This document shows, one piece after another, positions 32,930 through 41,274 of a stretch of DNA of 64,000 bases. Made by a program: the position numbers and the translations under genes. Origin of the DNA: Fibrobacter sp. UWB2 (GTDB lineage: Bacteria > Fibrobacterota > Fibrobacteria > Fibrobacterales > Fibrobacteraceae); assembly GCF_002210425.1 (NCBI RefSeq), contig NZ_MWQK01000008.1, positions 1 through 64,000 on the forward strand. Reading direction: 5' to 3'. Each line of letters opens with the position of its first letter. Position 1 is the first letter of the stretch. The notes under the pieces are model-generated. The model made no database searches, was not told where the DNA came from, and saw nothing but the letters and a program-made list of their open reading frames with translations.

Positions 32930-33249
32930 AAAATTCCTTCACTAAGGTTCACCAGCCCATCAATCCAAGTATAGTGAATGACATTGTGGACACGAATTAG
33001 ACTATCGACAGTAGCACGAGGAACTCTCGAAAAATCAAAAGGGCGGCACCCCGACTCAATTCGCTTTTCAAAATAGAGCAATGTATCGCCTTTTCTTTCA
33101 AACTTGTCTGTAGTTTCAAATTCAGTGTTTTCCCAACTGGTAAATCCATCAGGGCATTTGCTCGTATACTCCCTCAAGAAATTTTCTCGTTCTCTATTGA
33201 TTTCAATAATCAACTCTGTGACAAACGTGGATATAAAAAAAAACAACAC
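32749..33249 (-). CDS. Hypothetical protein, possibly frameshifted at its 3' end
   Basis: A frame of 166 codons from GTG 33249. The first 105 or so codons read as protein: a hydrophobic N-terminus (FFFISTFVTELIIEI), then TSKCPDGFTSWENTEFETTD and IRVHNVIHYTWIDGLVNL. From there the frame runs through the ribosome site and 180 bases of the next gene, where its sequence (RQSAMTSRRCTWKNVP) looks like out-of-frame reading. A TAG in another frame lies right after GLVNL, so a one-base shift may have removed the original stop. No good ribosome site is seen. Function unknown. Confidence 0.4.
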   Translation of the reverse strand: MLFFFISTFVTELIIEINRERENFLREYTSKCPDGFTSWENTEFETTDKFERKGDTLLYFEKRIESGCRPFDFSRVPRATVDSLIRVHNVIHYTWIDGLVNLSEGILWKSRQSAMTSRRCTWKNVPLLIFTGPVRNAVDASFARMCLYLFVTGSAFLLMVRWRVAI

Positions 33250-33312
33250 TCGCCCAAAACCAAAAATTGTTAAGCGTTGATTTCAAATCTTGTATAATCA
33301 TTCTACCCACTT

Positions 33313-33474
33313 TTATATTTCGTCATCCCTCAGCATGTTCGAAGCAGCCGATCTAAAAAGTCTCCTCATGAACGCGTCGTAACCGGGATCGCCTTTCTTT
33401 GGAGGAAGAACGATTTTGTTAGTTTCAGGTTTGTTGTTCTGGTTCTGAACATTTTCAATTTGTTTTTCTTCCAT
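33313..33474 (-). CDS. Small hypothetical protein (53 residues)
   Basis: A short gene: ATG 33474 with AAGGAG at six bases, stop at 33313. The first 20 residues are polar and rich in Gln, Asn and Lys (MEEKQIENVQNQNNKPETNK). The middle, IVLPPKKGDPGYDAF, and the end, MRRLFRSAASNMLRDDEI, look like a short linear motif and a basic helix. The strong ribosome site and sensible composition make it credible despite its size. It may be the first gene of the small minus-strand group 32375-33474. Confidence 0.55.
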   Translation of the reverse strand: MEEKQIENVQNQNNKPETNKIVLPPKKGDPGYDAFMRRLFRSAASNMLRDDEI

Positions 33475-33668
33475 ATTGGACTCCTTTTTAAATAAAAACG
33501 CCGTTTTTCCATCATAATCGGCAATTTCACCATTTTCGACGATGCTCCCCCAGGTCCCCTAAAATCAGGCCCCTTCCACGCACGTCGGGCGCATATATGC
33601 TAATACATGCATAATTATTATCGTAAAACAAAAAGAAAAAGTAAAATGATTTGAAAATCTGAACAAAA
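33475..33668. other. Intergenic, nothing recognised
   Basis: It holds the ribosome site of the 53-residue gene and AT-rich sequence with short ATATGC/GCATA repeats near 33590-33615. No further gene or RNA seen. Confidence 0.5.
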
Positions 33669-33700
33669 AAAACGCCCTTTCGCAAGGAAAGAGCGTTTTT
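33665..33700 (-). terminator. Bidirectional terminator after ileS
   Basis: AACGC and GCGTT form the lower stem, CTTTC/GAAAG the upper stem with one mismatch between, loop GCAAG; an A-run and a T-run flank it. It probably ends the ileS transcript. Confidence 0.65.
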
Positions 33701-33749
33701 CATAGAATCTTAGAACCTTCGGCTTCGAGACTACGCCTCGGAGTTTACC

Positions 33750-33779
33750 CTGAGCCAGTCGAATGGGCTCAGAATGACA
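33750..33779. repeat. Intergenic palindrome with ATGACA foot
   Basis: CTGAGCC...GGGCTCAG followed by AATGACA, directly after the ileS stop. Same family as at 539. Confidence 0.5.
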
Positions 33780-36700
33780 CTAAGCGCGGACGGTCGTGAA
33801 AGCGAATGCCTCGCCGTCGGCGTCATTCGCTTCCAAGCCATCGGCAGCGGCAGCCCACTTGATGGAGACTGCTTGTGTCTCGCCAGCAATGTAGGCTTCA
33901 TTCTCCGCGACGGCCTGCTTGAACACGTCGCTTGCAGAGAACAGCGTCACTTCGATCTTGTCGGTGATGGCGTAGTTCTGGTCCTTACGGCGGTTCTGGA
34001 TGCGGTTCACGAGTTCGCGTGCCACGCAGGCGCGGCGGAGTTCGTCCGTAATCTTCAAATCCAGAGCCACGGTGAAGTGCTGGTTGGCTTCCACAGCCAT
34101 GCCATCGGCCACGATGCGGTTGAGCATCAAGCAGTCGGCACCGACTTCACCGAAGTCGAACTTAATCGTCTCACCATTCTGCAGAGCCTTGATTTCATCG
34201 ACCGAGAGGCTGTTGAGCTTAGCGGAAATCACCTTCATGTTCTTTGCATAATCCGGCCCCTTTGCCTTAATAGCGAGGAAGTTCGGCTTAGCAGAAAGCT
34301 TCACGAGCTTGGTTTCGTCTTCGAGGAACTTCATTTCGCGAACGTTGAGTTCTTCGAGGATCAAGTCCTTCATCGTTTCAGCAACATTCTTTTCTTCGTT
34401 GCCGTGAGCAACGACCGTCATGCTAGCAATCGGCATACGGTTCTTTACGTTGTTCGTTGCACGAATCACGCGGCCCATTTCGACCATGCCACGCACCATG
34501 GCGATGCGTTCCACGAGCTTTTCGTCCATCAAGGACTTGTCAGCACTCGGGAATTCGCAGAGATGCACGCTCACCGGAGCGTTGGCATCGACTTCGCGAA
34601 CGAGAATCTGATAGATTTCTTCGGCGAGGAGCGGGAGGAACGGAGCGAGAATCTTGGAGAAATCCACCAGCACCTTGTACATGGTTGCGTAGGCGGCGTT
34701 CTTGTCGCCATCGTTTTCGGACTTCCAGAAACGACGACGGCTGCGGCGCACGTACCAGTTCGTGAGGTCATCAACTGCGGCAATCACAGCAGGCACAACG
34801 TTGTACAGGCGGTAAGCCTTCATTTCCACTTCAACCTTGGCAGCCAAATCCTGCAAGGTTGCAAGCATCCAGCGGTCAAGTTCATTGTCGCTCTTGACTT
34901 CTTGACCCGGCTTCCACGTGAGCTGGCCCTTGGCGGCGTCGGCGTTGTGGTTCGAGACAAAGAATGCCACAGCGTTCCAAAGCGGCAGCATCACCTGCTT
35001 CACGATGCCCTTCACACCTTCTTCACTGAAGCGGAGGTCTTCAGCCTTCAAAGCGGCGGAGTTGATCATGAACAAGCGAATGGCGTCGGCACCCGTGCGT
35101 TCAATGAGGTCGTTCGGGTCCGGGTAGTTGCGCTTGGACTTACTCATCTTGGAACCGTCTTCGGCCAAGATAATACCGTTCACAATAACGTTCTTGAACG
35201 CCGGCTTCTGGAACAAAGCGTTAGAAAGCACGGTCAGCGTGTAGAACCAACCACGAGTCTGGTCAAGGCCTTCGGCGATGAAGTCAGCCGGGAAGCTGCG
35301 TTCCACGAGTTCCTTGTTTTCGAACGGGTAATGGCGGCTGGCATACGGCATGGAACCGGATTCGAACCAGCAGTCGAAAACTTCCGGCGTACGGCGGTAA
35401 ACCTTGCCGTTCTTTTCAATCGTGAGCTTGTCCACAAAGTGCTTGTGCAAGTCATCGAGCTTCACGCCGGTGAGCTGCTGGAGTTCTTCGATGGAACCCA
35501 CGGCAATCATGTCGCCGTCGTCAGAGAGCCACACCGGAATCGGCGTACCCCAGAAACGGTTACGGGAAAGGTTCCAGTCGCGGGCGCCTTCGAGCCACTT
35601 GCCGAAACGGCCGTTCTTGATGTGGTCCGGGACCCAGTTCACAGTCTGGTTGTTTTCGACCATCCATTCCTTCAAAGTCTTGGTCACGCCGTCCTTGCTT
35701 GTGACAGGCGCGTCAATCTTCAAGAACCAAGTCTTGAGGGCACGGTAAATCAGAGGAACGCCGGTACGCCAGCAGTGCGGGTAGCTATGCACAATCGTGT
35801 CCTGCTTGAACACGCGGCCCTGTTCCTTGAAAAAGCGGATAATTTCCTTGTCAGCTTCCTTCGCGCCAAGGCCCTTCCACATCGGGACCTTGTCCGTGAA
35901 CTTGCCTTCGGTATCGAGCGGGTCGAAAAGGCCGAGGTCGAGTTCAGCACCCTTCTGGAAGTCTTCTTCACCGAAGGAAGGAGCGGTATGCACGGCGCCA
36001 GTACCGTCTTCGGTACTCACGTAGTCGGCGGGGTAAATCTTGTAGTGGCGGGACAGCTGGTCCGGCGTCACGAATGCATCGGAGATACGGGAAAGCGGTT
36101 CGTAGTCCTTGCCCACGAGTTCAGAGCCCTTGCAGGTATCAACGATGTTCGGGTTCTTGAAGTAAGCAGCGGTACGGCTTGCGGCAATCCAGTACTTCTT
36201 GCCATCCTGTTCCACAAGGTTGTAGTCCATATCCGGGCCAACAACAATGCAGAAGTTGGAATAAAGTGTCCACGGGGTCGTCGTCCACACGAGGATGCTC
36301 GTGTCCTTGAACTTGGCTTCGTCCGTGTTGAGCGGGAAGATGAGCGTCAGAGACGGGTCCTGACGGTCCTTATAGCCCTGATTCGTTTCGAAGTTCGAAA
36401 GCGGAGTCGCGAGAGCCGGGCTGTACGGCTGGATGCGGTAGCCCTGGTAGATGAGGCCCTTGTCGAAGCACTGCTTGAACACCCACCACACAGATTCCAT
36501 GAAGTTCTTGTCCATGGTCTTGTAGCCCTTGTCGAAGTCGACCCAGCGGCCCATGCGGCGCACAGTCTTCTTCCATTCGCTGGTGTACTTGAGCACCTTG
36601 CCGCGGCAAGTTTCGTTGAACTTGTCGACGCCAAGCTTCTGGATTTCGGCAACGCCAGCGAGACCGAGTTCGTTCTGCACGAGAGATTCAATCGGGAGGC

Positions 36701-36965
36701 CGTGGCAGTCCCAACCGAAACCGCGCGGAACCTTCTTGCCCTTCATGGTCCAGTAACGCGGAACGATGTCCTTGATGGTACCGGCAAGCAAGTGACCGTA
36801 GTGCGGAAGGCCCGTTGCAAACGGAGGGCCATCGTAGAAAGTGTACGGTTCGGTTTCCGGACGGCTGTCAAGCGACTTCTTGAAGCTTTCGTCCTTGTCC
36901 CACAGGCCGAGCACGCGCTCTTCGATCTGCGGGAAGGTCTCTTCTTTCTTTACTTCACGGAACAT
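33780..36965 (-). CDS. ileS: Isoleucyl-tRNA synthetase
   Basis: A 1061-residue class I synthetase that charges tRNA-Ile. The HIGH-type motif is PHYGHLLAGT in FATGLPHYGHLLAGTIKDIV, and the KMSKS loop is KMSKSKRNYPDPND. The editing (CP1) domain is in between, with GTGAVHTAPSFGEED. The length and the absence of an obvious C-terminal zinc finger fit the longer, eukaryote-like class of bacterial IleS, some members of which tolerate mupirocin; tolerance here is only a family inference. It is a single-gene unit. Confidence 0.96.
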   Translation of the reverse strand: MFREVKKEETFPQIEERVLGLWDKDESFKKSLDSRPETEPYTFYDGPPFATGLPHYGHLLAGTIKDIVPRYWTMKGKKVPRGFGWDCHGLPIESLVQNELGLAGVAEIQKLGVDKFNETCRGKVLKYTSEWKKTVRRMGRWVDFDKGYKTMDKNFMESVWWVFKQCFDKGLIYQGYRIQPYSPALATPLSNFETNQGYKDRQDPSLTLIFPLNTDEAKFKDTSILVWTTTPWTLYSNFCIVVGPDMDYNLVEQDGKKYWIAASRTAAYFKNPNIVDTCKGSELVGKDYEPLSRISDAFVTPDQLSRHYKIYPADYVSTEDGTGAVHTAPSFGEEDFQKGAELDLGLFDPLDTEGKFTDKVPMWKGLGAKEADKEIIRFFKEQGRVFKQDTIVHSYPHCWRTGVPLIYRALKTWFLKIDAPVTSKDGVTKTLKEWMVENNQTVNWVPDHIKNGRFGKWLEGARDWNLSRNRFWGTPIPVWLSDDGDMIAVGSIEELQQLTGVKLDDLHKHFVDKLTIEKNGKVYRRTPEVFDCWFESGSMPYASRHYPFENKELVERSFPADFIAEGLDQTRGWFYTLTVLSNALFQKPAFKNVIVNGIILAEDGSKMSKSKRNYPDPNDLIERTGADAIRLFMINSAALKAEDLRFSEEGVKGIVKQVMLPLWNAVAFFVSNHNADAAKGQLTWKPGQEVKSDNELDRWMLATLQDLAAKVEVEMKAYRLYNVVPAVIAAVDDLTNWYVRRSRRRFWKSENDGDKNAAYATMYKVLVDFSKILAPFLPLLAEEIYQILVREVDANAPVSVHLCEFPSADKSLMDEKLVERIAMVRGMVEMGRVIRATNNVKNRMPIASMTVVAHGNEEKNVAETMKDLILEELNVREMKFLEDETKLVKLSAKPNFLAIKAKGPDYAKNMKVISAKLNSLSVDEIKALQNGETIKFDFGEVGADCLMLNRIVADGMAVEANQHFTVALDLKITDELRRACVARELVNRIQNRRKDQNYAITDKIEVTLFSASDVFKQAVAENEAYIAGETQAVSIKWAAAADGLEANDADGEAFAFTTVRA

Positions 36966-37019
36966 GGGTTACCTCAAACCCCGCGGCACCAAGCCACGGG
37001 CATTAAATTTTCGGGCGTA

Positions 37020-37048
37020 AATTTAGAAAAAGACGAGGGGGACGGCAA
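37020..37048 (-). promoter_or_regulatory. Probable housekeeping-sigma promoter of ileS
   Basis: On the minus strand TTGCCG and TAAATT are 17 bases apart; the -10 is in TTTTTCTAAATTTAC, as before rpsB. The leader would be about 50 bases. Confidence 0.45.
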
Positions 37049-37062
37049 CTTGGATTTTGTTT

Positions 37063-37755
37063 TTACAATCTCGTTGCCAGCCAATCATTGAAAAAATTAC
37101 GGGCGGACAAATCTTTGGGACGCAAATGCCATTTGTCCCGCCAATATTTCACAGGCATCAGGGAATCCCAGCTACGGGAAGGATGATTTGTATAGCAATA
37201 TTCGATTTTTTTCGATTCCGCCCAATTCCAAAAATCTTTATACCCCAATTTTAAGGAGGGATAGTTCCCCTCCGCAGACTCTGCCGCTTTTTTGCTCAAA
37301 AAAACAATTCTGTCGGGGATTAAAATATCCACAACTTGAATCAGATTTTTAACAGCCAATTCCGCATCCTTTTTGCCTACCTTAAACTCTTTACCTTTTG
37401 GCGCCGGACGGAGAAAATAGTTGAAAAAAGCGACATGTTGCCACGGATCGTTACATTTAAAAATAAAGTTCAGGCTTTCTCGAACATTGTGGTGAAAAGG
37501 ACTTGCACCTCCTACCCAAGTATTACGGGTATTGCAATAATTGTAATCTTCGCCTTTCAAGTCAATCTTTTTATCGTACCATTCTTTTTCATCAAAACAT
37601 ACCGATGTCTTTTTAGGCAGGTAATGGCTCTCGCCAAGCAGCAAAAGCTTTTTGTGACTTTTTTGTTCGTAGTAATCACCTACAAAAGGCATCATATAGT
37701 CATGCTTACTATAGAAATCAATTTGTAGAAATTGCCGATCAAATTTCTTTTCCAT
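37063..37755 (-). CDS. Hypothetical protein, UDG-fold-like
   Basis: A 230-residue soluble protein. Several stretches recall the uracil-DNA glycosylase superfamily layout: KLLLLGESHYLPKK (strand plus motif A position), FFNYFLRPAPKGKEF, a central helix and strand DILIPDRIVFLSKKA, and YCYTNHPSRSWDS with the late His-Pro-Ser. The catalytic Asp or Asn of classical UDG is not obvious, so any glycosylase activity is doubtful. It lies between ileS and the FISUMP lipoprotein gene, in the same direction as both. Confidence 0.5.
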   Translation of the reverse strand: MEKKFDRQFLQIDFYSKHDYMMPFVGDYYEQKSHKKLLLLGESHYLPKKTSVCFDEKEWYDKKIDLKGEDYNYCNTRNTWVGGASPFHHNVRESLNFIFKCNDPWQHVAFFNYFLRPAPKGKEFKVGKKDAELAVKNLIQVVDILIPDRIVFLSKKAAESAEGNYPSLKLGYKDFWNWAESKKIEYCYTNHPSRSWDSLMPVKYWRDKWHLRPKDLSARNFFNDWLATRL

Positions 37756-37808
37756 TAATCACCTCAAAATACGATGGAAACACGAATCCAAAATTATTAC
37801 ATTATATG

Positions 37809-40712
37809 TTAATTCGAGTCCTTGACGCAACGAACGTTATATCCATAGTTCTCACTTTGAAAGTTGCTTATCAACGCATAGTTAGAGTTGTAACGCAAGT
37901 AACTAACATACGCATAATTGTCATTATCCACAGAAGAACTCCAAAAATAAGTTCGTTCTCCTATTGAATTAAAGCTGCGACCACCAGATACATAGCCTGC
38001 CGGCAATGCGGAGAAGCCATAAATATCAGTACCTTTGTAACTGCTGCTTTTCCAATCCGTGGCCGATTTGAGTACTCTCCCCGCATTTGTTGTTCCACCT
38101 ACAGCAACAAACAAGGCGTTCCATTCCGTAGAATCCGGCAAATGCCAACCATCTGGGCAAATTCCCTGAACTTTTGTGGGGAGTTCACAGGTTTTACCGT
38201 AACCACAATTCACGCCATTTCCATCATCATAAAGTTTCACGGAATCGATTGCCGCCGCCCATGTATAAAGACGCCCATACTTGTCACAATTATCCAAGCT
38301 ATTTTCGTAACACCAATTTCGTTTCAACATACTCGGATAATTAATGCTATCTGCGTAGTTTAGGTTTTCCGCCATCCAAGTTTGCTCTCCGATAACAATC
38401 GTTTTGTACATTTGATCGTCACGATCATCGGTTAACGTTCCATATTCAAAAATTGGTGTAAATTCCCAACTACCACTTTTACAAACATAGTACCATTTCG
38501 TAGTTGAATACACGTCCTTATACAAAATAGAAAGTCTTTCATTTTTATCGACACACCCCTTATTGAGTTCTATCTCCAAAGTATTAGCAACCCTGAAAGT
38601 GTCGGCATCACACACATAAAAAGCACCTTCCTTTTGAACTAATTTACCTTCCTGACTTAAGGAACAACTTCCTATAACCGTAAATATTGATGAAATACTA
38701 GCATCATCGTAGCGTGCTGTAATTTCATAGGCCCCCACATCCCGCGGAATATAAATCTTAAGAGTAATTATAGAATCATTATTATAACGGCGAGTCGCTT
38801 CATATTTTAAAGTATCAATAATCTCGTAGTCCTTGCTAAATATCAAATTCAATGCGGAAATATCAAGCCCGGCCTTTTCAAAATTTTTTCCAGCCAAGGT
38901 CGCATTAACATAGCTATCGACATTGTCAATGGACGCATCAGGAATAGAAAAAGATGTAAAATACGGATTCTTATGAACTATGAAGGAATATTTTTTTGTT
39001 CCGTATATTTCACCATCCACAAACAATATCAAATCATAGGTCCCTTCCTTTTGAGGAATTGGAATCCAAGTGGAAACCTTCTGTAAATTTTTACAAGTAT
39101 CACTAAGCCACTGAACAGGAGTCAAATCAACACTTACAGTGTCACCCAGTTGATTCATTTCACCATCCATGACAATGATTTGCACTTTGTTTACAAAATC
39201 AATGTTATATCCTTTCACCCATACAGAGAACGAATCCGTTGTCGCCTTATCTAAGTTAATTCTAGATGGAGTACTTATAGCGATATTATAATACGAATCA
39301 CTTACATTGAATTTTGTGTTCGTATTTTTGAAAACCTGTTCACCAACTTTTAGACGCACCATATATTCTTTACCATTATAGGAATAGCTATCCAATATAG
39401 GAGCTGAAATAGTAGCCCTTATTGTATCCTGCGATATTGCTACAGCCCTGAAATTGATAACAGTATCCTGATTTGAATTCGTCACCTGAATAAAAATACC
39501 TTCACTAGTATCAATGAGCGAAATATCGTTTACAAGAACCGTTGCCAAGATATTTCGATCAGTCGACAATCCCAACACATGGTATCTGTCAAGTGTGATG
39601 GATTTAACATCGAATAAACTCGTTTCATTCGAGTCTTTCACAGAGGAGCAATCTTCTGTAATTTGGGTATTTTCTATCGCCGCCAAAACTACGGAGGAAC
39701 CTGTCGACAAAGCTTTTCCATTTTCATCATATTCTGTAGCTGTAAGTAGTTTATTCCCCTGATATTGTGCGTAATAATGAACAATACTTGAAGATGGATA
39801 ATAAACATAAATTATTTTTATTTCAGTATTAAGAGAATACATCATTTGCGTAGTTGAAGTTACATAACCAGTTTTCGAATAAGTTTTAACATAAGACGAC
39901 TCACCACAATCATTCTCGGTAAAATCTAAATAGGAAACTTGTTTAGAATTCATATTTGCAGCATTGTGATAGCATACATACGATTTGGCAAGATTGTTGC
40001 TTACAAAGAAAAATTTATAATACATATAGAAATAAGGATTTCCCGCTTCTAATTGAGCGTACGATTTAACATCATAAGCAACTCCATCGCTAATTTCCTC
40101 AGTACTCCTTACGAAAACAAACCCATCTTCACCATCTTTTCCATCAACACCGTCCCGACCATCGATGCCATTTTTCCCATCAATACCGTCTTTTCCATCT
40201 TTACCATCTTTACCATCTTTTCCGTCTATACCATCTCGACCATCGTTGCCATTTTTCCCATCAATACCATCTTTTCCATCTTTACCATCAACGCCATCCT
40301 TACCATTGGCTCCATTCAAGCCATCTTTTCCATTAATACCATCTCGACCATCCGCACCATTTTTTCCATCGATGCCATCATGACCATCAATAGTCGTTGC
40401 ATTACTCTCATTATTAACGTTTTTTGCTCCACTAGCAAATAAAGTCCACCCCGAATATGTATAGATGTAAGAACAGCCATCCGTAGTGTTGTAATACACC
40501 CATAAATAAGCAGGATTATAAATTTCTTCTGGTCCAGCAAAGGAACCTGCCCAATAAATGGAAGACGGCCTTTCTACTGCTACTGCAGCCACAGGTTCTG
40601 AAGACGTATCGTCGCCACAAGCGGCAAGAAGAAGCGTGAAAAAGACAGCTATACCAACATTCAGCAAGCCCACCACGAATTCATTTATTTTCGCATTTTG
40701 ATTCAAAGCCAT
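37809..40712 (-). CDS. Collagen-like FISUMP-domain lipoprotein
   Basis: A 967-residue surface lipoprotein. ATG 40712 has GGAG at six bases. The signal peptide ends in the lipobox LLLAAC (lipidated Cys32). Residues 108-197 are 30 uninterrupted Gly-X-Y-type triplets, mostly KDG, IDG, KNG and RDG, a bacterial collagen-like region probably forming a trimeric stalk. About 580 residues of beta-rich, Ig-like repeats follow (for example FKNTNTKFNVSDSYYNIAIS). The C-terminus, from about residue 790, is a full FISUMP domain: TDDRDDQMYKTIVIGEQTWM, AENLNY, CPDGWHLPDSTEWNALF, FWSSS and YNVRCVKD. The family is specific to Fibrobacter and relatives; its function is unknown. An adhesin or wall-binding role is inferred. 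Confidence 0.9.
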   Translation of the reverse strand: MALNQNAKINEFVVGLLNVGIAVFFTLLLAACGDDTSSEPVAAVAVERPSSIYWAGSFAGPEEIYNPAYLWVYYNTTDGCSYIYTYSGWTLFASGAKNVNNESNATTIDGHDGIDGKNGADGRDGINGKDGLNGANGKDGVDGKDGKDGIDGKNGNDGRDGIDGKDGKDGKDGKDGIDGKNGIDGRDGVDGKDGEDGFVFVRSTEEISDGVAYDVKSYAQLEAGNPYFYMYYKFFFVSNNLAKSYVCYHNAANMNSKQVSYLDFTENDCGESSYVKTYSKTGYVTSTTQMMYSLNTEIKIIYVYYPSSSIVHYYAQYQGNKLLTATEYDENGKALSTGSSVVLAAIENTQITEDCSSVKDSNETSLFDVKSITLDRYHVLGLSTDRNILATVLVNDISLIDTSEGIFIQVTNSNQDTVINFRAVAISQDTIRATISAPILDSYSYNGKEYMVRLKVGEQVFKNTNTKFNVSDSYYNIAISTPSRINLDKATTDSFSVWVKGYNIDFVNKVQIIVMDGEMNQLGDTVSVDLTPVQWLSDTCKNLQKVSTWIPIPQKEGTYDLILFVDGEIYGTKKYSFIVHKNPYFTSFSIPDASIDNVDSYVNATLAGKNFEKAGLDISALNLIFSKDYEIIDTLKYEATRRYNNDSIITLKIYIPRDVGAYEITARYDDASISSIFTVIGSCSLSQEGKLVQKEGAFYVCDADTFRVANTLEIELNKGCVDKNERLSILYKDVYSTTKWYYVCKSGSWEFTPIFEYGTLTDDRDDQMYKTIVIGEQTWMAENLNYADSINYPSMLKRNWCYENSLDNCDKYGRLYTWAAAIDSVKLYDDGNGVNCGYGKTCELPTKVQGICPDGWHLPDSTEWNALFVAVGGTTNAGRVLKSATDWKSSSYKGTDIYGFSALPAGYVSGGRSFNSIGERTYFWSSSVDNDNYAYVSYLRYNSNYALISNFQSENYGYNVRCVKDSN
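40122..40391 (-). repeat. Gly-X-Y triplet repeat DNA
   Basis: 30 nine-base units (one Gly triplet each) encoding the collagen-like stalk, with runs such as ACCATCTTT repeated. Repeats of this kind can change length by slippage or recombination. Confidence 0.9.
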
Positions 40713-41274
40713 AACAATCTCCATCAATCAAAAAAACTATAGAGTTTACCCTCATTCGGAAAGCTAACACACGCCCCCAAAGGGCCGTTGCCTTTGACCA
40801 TACAATCAAAGACCGACTCAAAAAGTCGGCATAGCAAACTAAAACACACCGCAATAACGGCATATCTGCGTAAGCGTTTGTCTCGCTCTCATGTATGTGA
40901 GACTTCGAGATTTCGACTAAAGGGCAAGAGCAAAAACTCTTTTTTCAATCAAAAGATAACAATATTTTTCAAATCACCATAGCAAAAAACATCGTTTTTC
41001 ACGTGTTTTCGCATACAATTCAAATTTTCCACCTCCCCAATACTCCAAAATAAATTCACAAAAAAAATGCAAAAAGTTCGTCCGCTGTAAGAAAATTATA
41101 TATATCTATTTATAAATAGGGCGGGAGCAATAATACTCGTCTTTCGACTTATGTAAGAAAAACGTTAGTCCTTTTTGGACTATCGAGATCAATTGTAAAC
41201 CTTGAATTTACAATTTCTTGATAGCTATATTAGCGGCTAATCCATTTGACAAAATCAAAAACAGAGGTACGAAA
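40713..41274. other. Long divergent intergenic region with palindromes
   Basis: No gene found in about 560 bases. Structures: CCGACT-CAAAA-AGTCGG near 40814-40830; nested TCTCG..TCTCA..TGAGA..CGAGA near 40884-40914; AGAG-CAAAAA-CTCT before TTTTTTC near 40927-40945; a perfect palindrome CTATTTATAAATAG (41106-41119); the hairpin AGTCC-TTTTT-GGACT (41167-41181); and the dyad at 41191-41215. It must hold both divergent promoters and may contain a structured leader. Confidence 0.45.
41191..41215. promoter_or_regulatory. Perfect 25-bp dyad before the sugar transporter
   Basis: AATTGTAAA and TTTACAATT separated by CCTTGAA, ending 59 bases before the transporter ATG. The half-sites are those of the nitrogen-block dyad but in the opposite order, so it may bind a different regulator, such as a sugar-responsive repressor. 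Confidence 0.5.

Noticed and set aside
33774-37091. 1105-codon frame antisense to ileS
   Set aside because: A shadow of ileS; the His- and Val-rich composition is typical of antisense reading in this genome.
40165-40383. 72-codon Pro/Ser-rich plus-strand frame
   Set aside because: Simply the antisense of the Gly-X-Y triplet repeat.
40122-40391. CRISPR or tandem-repeat array
   Set aside because: The repeats are nine-base coding units in frame with the collagen-like region, without spacers.
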